Source: Actinomycetospora sp. NBRC 106375
GTDB taxonomy: Bacteria; Actinomycetota; Actinomycetes; Mycobacteriales; Pseudonocardiaceae
Assembly: GCF_030269665.1 (NCBI RefSeq)
Contig: NZ_BSTS01000001.1
Span: 62,001-126,000, forward strand
Direction: 5' to 3'
DNA length: 64,000 nt
Made by a program: the position numbers and the translations under genes. The notes below the pieces were generated by a model. The model did not search any database. It had not been told where the DNA came from and worked only from the letters and a program-made list of their open reading frames with translations. Positions 8,438 through 16,185 of this stretch are shown here, in pieces (the stretch's first letter is position 1; every line of letters starts with the position of its first letter).

Positions 8438-10414
8438 TCAACTCGCGTCGCGCCACGGCGCGTACGGGTCCGGCGCAGCGTCGGACACGTCGGACACGTC
8501 GGACACGTCGTCACCGGGCGCACCTCCGGGCGAACGGCGCTGCACCAGCCGCGTCAGCGCGGCGTCGGCATCCGCGGGATCGCCGGAGAGGTCCCGCTCC
8601 CACGGCGGAGGCTCGAGCTGCGGCGAGCGGACCCACCACCGATGGCCGGACGGCGACGTCCACACGATCACGGAGTCGGCGCCGCCGTCCGGGTCGGGGG
8701 CGACGTGGGACTCCCAGCGCGTGAAGGTCTTCAGCCGGTGGTGCGTGCGGCAGCACGGCTTGAGGTTGATCGGTGTCGTCCCACCCGCGCCGCCCCGGCC
8801 GTCCGGGTGCCCGAAGTCGTAGGGCACGACATGGTCGAGGTCGCAGCGCGCGGCCGACACGCGGCAGCCGGGAGCGGCACAGGTGAGGTCCCGTGACCGG
8901 ATGAAGTCCTGCATCGCGGGCGGTGGTCGGTAGCGCCGGGACTCGAGATGGTCGGCGACGCCGGTGACCGGGTCGGTCAGCAGCCGACGCCACGTCGCGT
9001 CGGGATCGGCGGCGAGGCGCCGCGCCAGGACCGCCGGGATCGGACCGTGGCCCTCGAGCTCGGCGGGCCGTTCGGACAGCCCGGCGAGCACGTCCCACCC
9101 AATCGTGACCCGGACCTCGGCGCGCACCGGCGCACGCTCGCCCTCGACGAACCCACGCTCCGGGTCCCGCGCGGCACGCACGGAAGCGCGGAGCTCCGAG
9201 ACGGTCGCGCCGGACTCGTCCGTCCCGGCGCCGCCGGTGCCCTCGCCCGTCCGGTCCTCGCTCGCGGTGTCGTCGCTCGCGGTGTCGTCGCTCGCGGTGT
9301 CGTCGCTCGCCTCGCCCTGTCGCCGGGAGCCGTTGCCGTGCGCGTGGTCGTCTGCATCGTCGGCAGGCGCATCGTCGGCAGGCGCATCGTCGGCAGGCGC
9401 ATCGTCGGCAGGCGCATCGTCGGCAGGCGCATCGTCGGCAGGCGCATCGTCGGCAGGCGCATCGTCGGCAGGCGCATCGTCGGGGGTGTCGCCAGGGCCG
9501 TTGTTCGCGGTCGAGTCGCGGTCCCCGGCGTGGTCGTGGGCAGCGGGTTCCTCTGCATCGCTCCCACACGCGCAGGACCCACAGCAGCACGACTCGGTGG
9601 GGCGGCGGCGTGTGGCGGCGTCGAGGATGAGGTCGCGGGCCGTGTCGACGCGCTTCTGGCCCATCGAGCGCTGCTCGCCCTCGGGGGGATCGCCCGCACC
9701 GCGGGCGATCGCATCGATGACGGCGTAGACGCCGCGCGCCTGGTCGCCGGGCAGGCGCAGCTGGATGACGCCCGTGGCACCGTCGTCCTCGGCCCAGTAC
9801 CGGAGCTCTCGCTGACGGCGCGCCTGCTCCGGGCGGCGTCGCACCGCATCGGCGTCGAGGCGGTAGAGGATGCGGCGCACGGTCTCGCGCAGCTGGGTGG
9901 GCGTACGGTCGCGCGGCGGCCGGGACCACAGCTCAGTGTCGACGGCGCGGGCCGTGGCGTCGTCGCACTCCTCGGTCTGCTCGACGACCACCCGCGCGTG
10001 GGAGAGCGAGATGCGCCCGTCCTCCAGCGCGGCGAGCGTCCCGGGCAGCCTCTCGATCAGCATCCTCGCCTGGTGCGCCCGGATGCCGCCGGTGCGTGGC
10101 GCGACCCGCGCGAGGGCGGCGACCTCCATGGCCACCTCGTCGAACACCAACGCCCGCTGCCCGTCGCCCCGGGCGCGGGCCTGGCGCGCACCCAGGTACT
10201 CCGCCGTCTCGCGGTACAGGTGCGCCGTGGCCCAACCGGCCAGTCTCTCCCAGCCGGCGAGGCGCTCGGCGGCGTCGAACCCCTGGTCGTCGGCCAGGTC
10301 GACCGCCTCGGTCGCGGCGAGCGCGGCAGCGAGCTCCGGGCCCGTCGACTGCTGCGACCAGGACAGCGCAGCGGGGGCCACCGGCGCTCCGGCGTACCAC
10401 CCGCTGTCGAACAT
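8438..10414 (-). CDS. DUF222/HNH endonuclease signature protein (13E12 repeat family)
   Basis: 658 aa. The N-terminal half is the helical DUF222 domain (for example ERLAGWERLAGWATAHLYRE and the YWAEDDGATGVIQLRLP region). The C-terminus (about 545-605) is an HNH nuclease site: RDLTCAAPGCRVSAARCDLD, HVVPYDFGHP, then NLKPCCRTHHRLK. Between them, about residues 280-410, lies a large acidic low-complexity insertion containing CCCGSCACG, eight DDAPA units and TASDD units, which makes it longer than usual relatives (roughly 400-500 aa). These genes are multicopy in actinobacteria and several are LexA-controlled in M. tuberculosis. A perfect SOS box overlaps the ATG. Its natural DNA target is unknown. 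Confidence 0.9.
   Translation of the reverse strand: MFDSGWYAGAPVAPAALSWSQQSTGPELAAALAATEAVDLADDQGFDAAERLAGWERLAGWATAHLYRETAEYLGARQARARGDGQRALVFDEVAMEVAALARVAPRTGGIRAHQARMLIERLPGTLAALEDGRISLSHARVVVEQTEECDDATARAVDTELWSRPPRDRTPTQLRETVRRILYRLDADAVRRRPEQARRQRELRYWAEDDGATGVIQLRLPGDQARGVYAVIDAIARGAGDPPEGEQRSMGQKRVDTARDLILDAATRRRPTESCCCGSCACGSDAEEPAAHDHAGDRDSTANNGPGDTPDDAPADDAPADDAPADDAPADDAPADDAPADDAPADDAPADDADDHAHGNGSRRQGEASDDTASDDTASDDTASEDRTGEGTGGAGTDESGATVSELRASVRAARDPERGFVEGERAPVRAEVRVTIGWDVLAGLSERPAELEGHGPIPAVLARRLAADPDATWRRLLTDPVTGVADHLESRRYRPPPAMQDFIRSRDLTCAAPGCRVSAARCDLDHVVPYDFGHPDGRGGAGGTTPINLKPCCRTHHRLKTFTRWESHVAPDPDGGADSVIVWTSPSGHRWWVRSPQLEPPPWERDLSGDPADADAALTRLVQRRSPGGAPGDDVSDVSDVSDAAPDPYAPWRDAS
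9361..9480. repeat. 15-bp minisatellite (8 units) encoding DDAPA, in the HNH gene
   Basis: Eight apparently identical head-to-tail 15-bp units (unit cggcaggcgcatcgt) with no spacers, read in frame as Asp-Asp-Ala-Pro-Ala on the minus strand. A second run of three 15-bp units (ctcgcggtgtcgtcg, encoding TASDD) lies at 9261-9305, and three 9-bp units (tcggacacg, encoding SDV) lie at 8481-8507 near the C-terminus. The identity of the DDAPA units suggests recent slippage or recombination expansion. Confidence 0.95.
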
Positions 10415-10422
10415 GTGTTCGA
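10407..10422. promoter_or_regulatory. LexA-binding site (SOS box) over the HNH gene start
   Basis: The sequence tcgaacatgtgttcga is a perfect match to the Gram-positive/mycobacterial SOS consensus TCGAAC-N4-GTTCGA. The gene's ATG lies inside the spacer (10412-10414), so bound LexA would cover the translation start and block initiation or early elongation. Known precedent: several M. tuberculosis 13E12-family genes carry SOS boxes. I infer DNA-damage induction of this gene. Confidence 0.85.
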
Positions 10423-10498
10423 GTCTACCACGGTCGAGTGACGGCGGTCATGTCCGACCGGGCCGCGTCCTGATCGGGCCCCTCGTGCCGATCGTCGG

Positions 10499-10517
10499 CT
10501 CAGCCTCGATCCACCGA
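10499..10517. repeat. Left target-site duplicate (CTCAG) plus left IS terminal inverted repeat
   Basis: CTCAG at 10499-10503 is followed directly by the inverted repeat at 10504-10517. Beyond 10517 the two ends keep only patchy similarity. Removing the IS and one CTCAG would rejoin pafC to the original downstream sequence starting at 10498. Confidence 0.9.
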
Positions 10518-10552
10518 CGCTGTCGCTGGTGGGGGTGGGTCGTGACACGCGA

Positions 10553-10615
10553 ATGCCCCTCTGCGCAGGGAGATAGGGCTTGTCTAAGGTCCTGTCCCGC
10601 TGCGCAGAAGGGCAT
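10553..10615. promoter_or_regulatory. Inverted repeat just upstream of the transposase start
   Basis: Arms at 10553-10568 (atgcccctctgcgcag) and 10600-10615 (ctgcgcagaagggcat) pair at 15 of 16 positions around a 31-base loop. It ends 7 bases before the transposase ATG. In other insertion sequences such structures fold in read-through transcripts and hide the start region, limiting transposition after insertion into an active gene. That role is inferred here. Confidence 0.6.
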
Positions 10616-10622
10616 CCGCTGG

Positions 10623-12067
10623 ATGCAACTCTCCCACGGTCCTCGGCGGATCTCGGTCCGGTTCGACGATCCGAATCTCGTGTCGTGCACGGGGCTGGTG
10701 GCGGTGTCGGCGGTGTCGGCGCTGGCCGAGCGGGCCGGATTGCCGGCTCTGCTGAGTCGGCTCACGGTGCCGACTGCCCACGCCGCGAACAAGCTGCTGG
10801 CGATCGTGCTGGGCATGGTGGCCGGTGCCGACTCGATCACCGACCTCGACGTGCTGCGACACGGCGGGATGCGTCGGGTGTTCACCGAGGTGCGGGCCCC
10901 CTCGACGCTGGGCACGTTCTTGCGCAGCTTCACCTTCGGGCACGTCCGCCAGCTCGACGCGGTCGCGGCGCGGCTACTGGTCGCGCTGACCCGCCGCGCG
11001 CCGCTGCTGACCGACGCGCAGCGTCTGGCTTATCTCGACCTCGACGACACGCTGCGCCAGACCCACGGCTACGCCAAGCAGGGCGCCGGTCGTGGCTACA
11101 CCGGGGTGTCGGGGCTCAACGTGCTGCTCGCAACCATCTCGACCCCGACCTCGGCGGCGTCGGCACCGTTGATCGCCGCGGCCCGGCTGCGGCGCGGGCC
11201 GGCGAACTCGATCCGTGGCGCGGCCCGGCTGCTGGGCGACGCGCTGGCACTGGCGCGCCGGGCCGGGGCTCGCGGGATGCTGGTGGTGCGCGCGGACTCC
11301 GCGTTCTACGCCGAGCAGATCGTGTCTGCCGCACGCCGTGGTGGGGCGCGGTTCTCCCTGACCGCCCGCCAGACCCCGGCGATCAGTCGTGCGATCGCCG
11401 GCATCGACCCCGCCGCCTGGACCCCGCCGCCTGGACCCCGATCCACTACCGCGAGGCGGTCTGGGACGAGCAGGCCGGCCGGTGGGTGTCCGACGCCGAG
11501 GTCGCCGAGATCGTCCACACCGCGTTCACCGGACACCACCGCACCCAGCGCGTCACCGCCCGGCTGATCGTGCGCCGGGTCCGGCGGCTCAACCCCGACC
11601 AGCACGGACCCGGCGCCCGTCACCTCGCCGCCGAGCTCGACGGCGACCAGCTCGAGCTGTTCACCGCCTACCGCTACCACGCGATCTTCACCGACAGCCC
11701 GCTGCCGATGCTCGAGGCCGAAGCCGCCCACCGCGACCACGCCGTGATCGAACAGGTCATCGCCGACCTGAAGAACTCCGCGCTCGCGCATCTACCCTCG
11801 GGACGGTTCAACGCCAACGGCGCCTGGCTGGCCTGCGCGACCATGGCCCACAACCTCGCCCGCGCCACCGGCGCCCTGGCCGGCCCACGACACGCTCGAG
11901 CCCGCACCGCCACCCTGCGCACGAGACTGATCAACGTCGCTGCCCGACCGGCCCACTCCGCGCGGCGCCTCACACTGCACCTGCCCCAGCACTGGCCCTG
12001 GCAGCCCGACCTCGATCAGTTGCTGCGCGCCACCCTGCACGACCCCGAGCCCGTCGTGACCGCCTGA
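10623..12067 (+). pseudogene. IS1380-family DDE transposase, frameshifted by a 14-bp tandem duplication
   Basis: The first part reads from ATG 10623 (MQLSHGPRRISVRFDD) through the catalytic motifs LDLDDTLRQTHG and VVRADSAFYAEQ. At 11406-11440 a 14-bp stretch (ccgccgcctggacc) is present twice in tandem, which shifts the frame. The remainder continues in another frame: WTPIHYREAVWDEQAG, then HRDHAVIEQVIADLKN with the catalytic Glu, PSGRFNANGAWL and a tail ending at 12067. Deleting one 14-bp copy would restore a protein of about 476 aa with all three acidic residues. Translation as it stands would stop at 11567 after about 314 aa and lack the Glu. Programmed frameshifting is not expected for this family. 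Confidence 0.88.
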
Positions 12068-12190
12068 CCCCTTGCCCTACCGGGCCCGACCGGAGACCGA
12101 CGTGGAAGAGCCGGACAGACCGGCAGCACCTCCACGCCCACACCCGGCCACCCACCGACAAAGATCAACTATCTCGCCACGGCAGAACCC

Positions 12191-12209
12191 TCGGTGGATC
12201 GAGGCTCAG
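12191..12209. repeat. Right IS terminal inverted repeat plus right target-site duplicate (CTCAG)
   Basis: tcggtggatcgagg (12191-12204) is the complement of the left end and is followed by CTCAG (12205-12209). The stop codon of pafC (complement of tca at 12206-12208) lies inside this duplicated pentanucleotide, so the insertion left the pafC product unchanged. Confidence 0.9.
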
Positions 12210-13198
12210 TCCTCCTCGCCGTACGCCGCGAGCGCGTCCCGGGCGCGGGCGCGGCGGGCCTCGACGAGGTCGGGCGGAGCGAGGACGTCGACGGTGTCGC
12301 CGAGCCCCAGCAGCAGCCGCACCATCCAGTCGCGGTCGCCGTAGCGCATGGTGATCCGGGCGGACCCGTCGTCCTGCGCGTGCAGGCTCTCGACCGGGTA
12401 GTACTCCGCGACCCAGCGCGCGGTCGGGTGCAGCACGAGCGCGGCGACGTGGGCGCCGTCGTCGGGGCGCAGGAGGTCCTCCCCCGCTCCCGGGCGGCCC
12501 CGGGCGCCGGGCGGCGGGGCGGAGGGCTCGTCGAGCACCTCGGCGTCGTCGACCCGGTCCAGCCGGAACAGCCGGACGCCCTCGGCGTTGCGGCACCAGG
12601 CCTCGAGGTACGCCGAGGCGTCCACCAGCAGCAGGCGCATCGGGTCGACCACGCGGCGCCCGACGGCGTCGCGGGAGGCCGAGTAGTAGGTCAGTCGCAC
12701 CGCGCGACCGGTCTCGACGGCGCGGCGCACCGCGTCCTCCGCGCCCCCGGGCGAGCGGCCCAGACCCACGGCGACGGCGCCCGGACTCCCCGGCTCGGGT
12801 TCCTCGGGAGCAGCGGTGCCCGCGCGGCCCGCGGCGTCCTCGATCTTGGCCAGCGCCCGCTGCACCGCGTCGGCGTCGACCATGCCCGGCGCGTCGGCCA
12901 ACGCCCGCAGCGCGACGGCCAGCGTCGCCGCCTCGGCGCCCGACAGACGCAGCGGTCGGCGCATGCCGGCGTCGAAGGTGACCGTCACGGTGTCGCCCTC
13001 GAAGGAGAGGTCCACGAGGTCGCCCGGGCCGTAGCCCGGCAGCCCGCACATCCAGAGCAGCTCGAGGTCGCGGCGCAGCTGGGCCTCGCCGACCCCGAAG
13101 TCGGCGGCCGCGTCGGCCACCGCGATGCCGGGACGCGCCAGCAGGTAGGGCACGAGCGTGAGCAGGCGCGGCAGCCGCTCGGACACCCCCGCGGTCAC
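12206..13198 (-). CDS. pafC: WYL-domain transcription regulator PafC
   Basis: 330 aa, starting at a GTG that overlaps the pafB stop (GTGA). The N-terminal winged helix-turn-helix (SERLPRLLTLVPYLLARPGI, then ADFGVGEAQLRRDLELLW) is followed by a WYL domain (TYYSASRDAVGRRVVDPMRL) and a C-terminal WCX-type region. PafC works with PafB as a heteromeric activator of the LexA-independent DNA-damage regulon in mycobacteria; the WYL domains are thought to sense single-stranded nucleic acid. The stop codon coincides with the target duplication of the adjacent IS, so the C-terminus AAYGEED is intact. Confidence 0.92.
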   Translation of the reverse strand: MTAGVSERLPRLLTLVPYLLARPGIAVADAAADFGVGEAQLRRDLELLWMCGLPGYGPGDLVDLSFEGDTVTVTFDAGMRRPLRLSGAEAATLAVALRALADAPGMVDADAVQRALAKIEDAAGRAGTAAPEEPEPGSPGAVAVGLGRSPGGAEDAVRRAVETGRAVRLTYYSASRDAVGRRVVDPMRLLLVDASAYLEAWCRNAEGVRLFRLDRVDDAEVLDEPSAPPPGARGRPGAGEDLLRPDDGAHVAALVLHPTARWVAEYYPVESLHAQDDGSARITMRYGDRDWMVRLLLGLGDTVDVLAPPDLVEARRARARDALAAYGEED

Positions 13199-14184
13199 GG
13201 CGCGCTCCCCACGTTCACGGCCCCCACCGATCCCCGCAGCAGCGCGACGACGGCCTTGCGCAGCTCCGGCGGCTCGAGGACGACCGCGTCCGGCCCGTGG
13301 CCCGCCACCCACCGCGCGGCGGTGTCGATGCGGGACAGGTCGATCTCGACGACGTCCGGGTCGCCGTCCGGGTCCGGGTGGGCGCCGCGGCGCAGCCCCT
13401 GGGCCCGGCCGGGGGTGAGCCGGACCCGGGCGCGGCCCGTCGGCGGTGGCGGGCCGGCCGAGGCGGCCACCAGCGCCACGAGGTCGACGTCCGCCGGCGG
13501 CGTCACCGCGCCCCGCGGCCCGATCGCCCGGGCGTCGTCGCCGATGCGGGAGAGCCGGAAGCAGCGGACGTCGGCGCGGTCGCGGTCGTGCCCGACGAGG
13601 TACCAGCGCCCCCGCCAGGAGACGACGCCCCACGGCTCGACGGTGCGGGTGCGCGCCTCGGCGGTGGGGTGCGAGCGGTGGGTGAAGGTGACCACGCGCC
13701 CGGCCCGGCTCGCGGCGAGCAGCGGGGCGAAGGCCGGCTCGGCGGCCTGGAGCCGGGGCTGCACCGCCGACGCCGCGTCCGGGTCGACCGCGATCCCCGC
13801 GGCGCGCAGCTTCTGCAGCGCCGACCGCGCCGCCCCCGCCAGCGCCGGGGAGTCCCACAGCCGTGCCGCCAGGGCGACGGCCGTCGCCTCGTCGGGCGCG
13901 AGGTCGATGTCGGGCAGCTCGTAGTCGCCCCGCGCGATGCGATAGCCGTCGACGGGCTCCGCCATCGACGACCGACCGGTCTCCAGCGGGACGCCCAGCT
14001 CGCGCAGCTCGGCCTTGTCGCGCTCGAACATCCGGAAGAAGGCCTCGTCCGACGCGACGTCGGCGTAGCCCGGGACCGTGGCGCGGATCCGCTCGGCGCT
14101 GAGGAACTGGCGCGTCGAGAGCAGGCAGAGCACCAGGTTGACCAGGCGTTCGGCGCGCGCGGACGGGCTGGTCGTCACGGGCAC
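13195..14184 (-). CDS. pafB: WYL-domain transcription regulator PafB
   Basis: 329 aa from a GTG start. Its N-terminal HTH begins ERLVNLVLCLLSTRQFLSAE and continues through FFRMFERDKAELRELGVPLE, the usual pattern of DeoR-like WYL regulators. The WYL part is VVTFTHRSHPTAEARTRTVE followed by WRGRWYLVGHDRDR. It forms the PafBC activator with the translationally coupled pafC. The name comes from its linkage to pafA; the family is known to act in the DNA-damage response rather than in proteolysis itself. Here the usual pafA-pafB adjacency is broken by a kinase gene. Confidence 0.92.
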   Translation of the reverse strand: MPVTTSPSARAERLVNLVLCLLSTRQFLSAERIRATVPGYADVASDEAFFRMFERDKAELRELGVPLETGRSSMAEPVDGYRIARGDYELPDIDLAPDEATAVALAARLWDSPALAGAARSALQKLRAAGIAVDPDAASAVQPRLQAAEPAFAPLLAASRAGRVVTFTHRSHPTAEARTRTVEPWGVVSWRGRWYLVGHDRDRADVRCFRLSRIGDDARAIGPRGAVTPPADVDLVALVAASAGPPPPTGRARVRLTPGRAQGLRRGAHPDPDGDPDVVEIDLSRIDTAARWVAGHGPDAVVLEPPELRKAVVALLRGSVGAVNVGSAP

Positions 14185-14232
14185 GAGCCTACCGAGGTCT
14201 CGCCCAGGTGTTCGAACGCCGGTCCCGGCGCG

Positions 14233-16095
14233 TCAACTCGAGTCGCTGCTGCGCTGGGCACGTTCGATGCGCACCTGGCCGTCGTCGTCGCGGTCGACCT
14301 CGAACCGGTAGTTCTCCCGGCTGGTCCGGCCGCTCGTGGTGGTGAACTCGATGTCGGCGGTGACGGTGCTGCCGCGCACGCTCACGTCGGTCGCCCGGAC
14401 CGCGCTGATGCCCGACCAGAAGTGGCAGTAGCCCTCGTAGCCCCCGGAGTCGTCGCGGGCCTCGTCCGAGAGCACCGCCCAGGCGCCGTCGATGTCCCCG
14501 GGCAGCGACGCGTAGTAGTTGACGACGACGGTGGCCGGGTCGGACGACGCCGACGGGTCCTGGGGCGCGACCGGTGCCGCGACGCTCGGGGTGGGCGTCG
14601 GCGTGGCCGTGCTGCCGGCGCCGCCGAGCGGGTCCGCCGGCGCCGGCTCGGTGGTGCCCGGCACCGGCGCGGCGGGCGCGGCGACCGTGCCGCCGGCGCC
14701 CGTCGCCGCGACCGCGACGCCGATCCCGGCGGCCAGCACGAGCCCCGACGCGGCGGCGACGACGGCCGTGCGCCGACGGCGGCCGGGGTGGTCACGCCCC
14801 GTCCGCGCCACCGGCGTGATCCGCGGGGTGCGGCGCGCCGCGGTGACACCGGGCCGGGCCAGGGACGACGCCGCCGCGGCGGCGGCCGGAGCCTGCGGGT
14901 CCCCCGCGACCGGCTCGGCGGCCGGCGAGGGCGCCGCGGCGGGGGTCGGTGGGGCGGGGGTCGGTGCGGCGGGGTCCGCAGCGGCGGGGTCCGGCACGGG
15001 GTCCGGCGCGGGGTCCGGCACGACACCCGACCCCGGTCCCTCACCCGGCCCCGTGTCCGGTCCCGGCGTGGGCGCCGCCACCGGCCCGGACGCCGTGGAG
15101 GGCAGGTTCGCGGTGCCCGGCCGGCGCGGCACCGGGACGTCCGCGGCGACGTCACCCCCGCCACTGCGGGGGGCCGGGACGAACGGCGTGGTGCCGCCGC
15201 GGGCGCGCAGGGCCCGTTCGACGGCTCCGGTGCCCGGGCGGTGCGTGGGGTCCAGGCGCAGCATCGCGGCGAGCGGGCGTCCGAGGACCCCGGCCCGGGT
15301 GGCGGGACGCAGCCGGCCCTCGGCCATCGCGTGGAGCACGGCGAGGGTGTTGTCGTGGCGGCCGCAGACCAGCTCGTTCTCGACCGCGGCGTAGAGCGTG
15401 GCGCCGAGGGAGAACACGTCGGACGCGGGCGTGGGCTCCTCGCCGCGGGCCACCTCGGGGGCGAAGTAGCCCGGGGTGCCCGCGACCGTCCCGCCGCCGG
15501 TGGCCGTGGTGTCCCAGGTGGCGCGGGAGACGCCGAAGTCGGTGATCTTGGCGACGCCGTCGTCGGTGATCAGGACGTTGCCGGGCTTGATGTCGCCGTG
15601 GACGATCCCGGCCTCGTGCACCGCGCCGAGGGCGTCGGCCACCTGCGCCCCGACCCAGGCGGCCTCCGTCGGCTCGAGCGGGCCGTGCGCGGCGAGCAGC
15701 GCGGCCAGCGAGCGCGACGGCAGGTACTCCATGACGAGCCACGGCCCGGCACTGTTGACCACGACGTCGAGCACGGCGATCGCCCGCGGGTGCGCGACAC
15801 GGGCGGCGATGCGGCCCTCGCGCATCGCCCGGGCACGGGCGAGGCGCTCCTCGGTGGCGTCACGGTGGCCCCGGGCGGCGAGCTGCTTGACCGCGACGGT
15901 GCGCCGCAGCCGCCGGTCCCAGGCCGTCCAGACCACGCCCATGGCGCCGGCGCCGATGCACTCGCCGATGCGGTAGCGCCCGCCGAGCACGGTGCCCACG
16001 ACCTCCCCGTCGACCGGCACGGGCGCGCGGTCGTGGAGCGTGCCGGGGGGCGGGCCCGGCCGGTGCAGGCGGGAGGTGCGGGGCTGGTGCTCCAT
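14233..16095 (-). CDS. Membrane Ser/Thr protein kinase with extracellular NTF2-like domain
   Basis: 620 aa. The kinase domain spans about 38-300: glycine loop GAGAMG (48-53), Lys70 in AVKQL, catalytic HGDIKPGN with Asp168 (HGD in place of HRD), DFG at 186-188 and APE at 212-214. A Pro/Ala linker (about 300-430) leads to one membrane helix (VVAAASGLVLAAGIGVAVAA). The last 110 residues (VVVNYYASLPGDIDGAWAVL and following) resemble NTF2/SnoaL-like sensor modules of actinobacterial kinases. The short activation segment TATGGGTVAGT could be phosphorylated. It lies between pafA and pafB, so pupylation or damage proteins are possible targets by context only. Confidence 0.9.
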   Translation of the reverse strand: MEHQPRTSRLHRPGPPPGTLHDRAPVPVDGEVVGTVLGGRYRIGECIGAGAMGVVWTAWDRRLRRTVAVKQLAARGHRDATEERLARARAMREGRIAARVAHPRAIAVLDVVVNSAGPWLVMEYLPSRSLAALLAAHGPLEPTEAAWVGAQVADALGAVHEAGIVHGDIKPGNVLITDDGVAKITDFGVSRATWDTTATGGGTVAGTPGYFAPEVARGEEPTPASDVFSLGATLYAAVENELVCGRHDNTLAVLHAMAEGRLRPATRAGVLGRPLAAMLRLDPTHRPGTGAVERALRARGGTTPFVPAPRSGGGDVAADVPVPRRPGTANLPSTASGPVAAPTPGPDTGPGEGPGSGVVPDPAPDPVPDPAAADPAAPTPAPPTPAAAPSPAAEPVAGDPQAPAAAAAASSLARPGVTAARRTPRITPVARTGRDHPGRRRRTAVVAAASGLVLAAGIGVAVAATGAGGTVAAPAAPVPGTTEPAPADPLGGAGSTATPTPTPSVAAPVAPQDPSASSDPATVVVNYYASLPGDIDGAWAVLSDEARDDSGGYEGYCHFWSGISAVRATDVSVRGSTVTADIEFTTTSGRTSRENYRFEVDRDDDGQVRIERAQRSSDSS

Positions 16096-16185
16096 GAGGT
16101 CTCTCGTGCCGTCCTCGGCTCGTCGGTGAAGTGCGGTCGTGGTTACCTCGTGCGCCCCGGAGGCACGCCGCCGACGTGGCCGTCG

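Larger units (their letters stand above)
10504..12204 (+). mobile_element. IS1380-family insertion sequence, 1701 bp
   Basis: It is bounded by 14-bp perfect inverted repeats cctcgatccaccga (10504-10517) and its complement (12191-12204), and flanked by a 5-bp direct repeat CTCAG (10499-10503 and 12205-12209). Size, ends starting with CC, target duplication length and the transposase all fit IS1380. The element sits between the HNH gene and pafC, and its transposase gene runs against the direction of the neighbouring operon. The intact ends and exact duplication suggest a fairly recent insertion, although its transposase is now frameshifted. Confidence 0.9.

Noticed and set aside
9259-9480. Regularly spaced short repeats, CRISPR-like at first sight
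   Set aside because: Units abut without spacers, lengths are multiples of three, and they are in frame inside the HNH protein.
11400-11440. Programmed ribosomal frameshift in the IS transposase
   Set aside because: IS1380 members use one frame, there is no slippery sequence, and an exact 14-bp tandem duplication explains the break.
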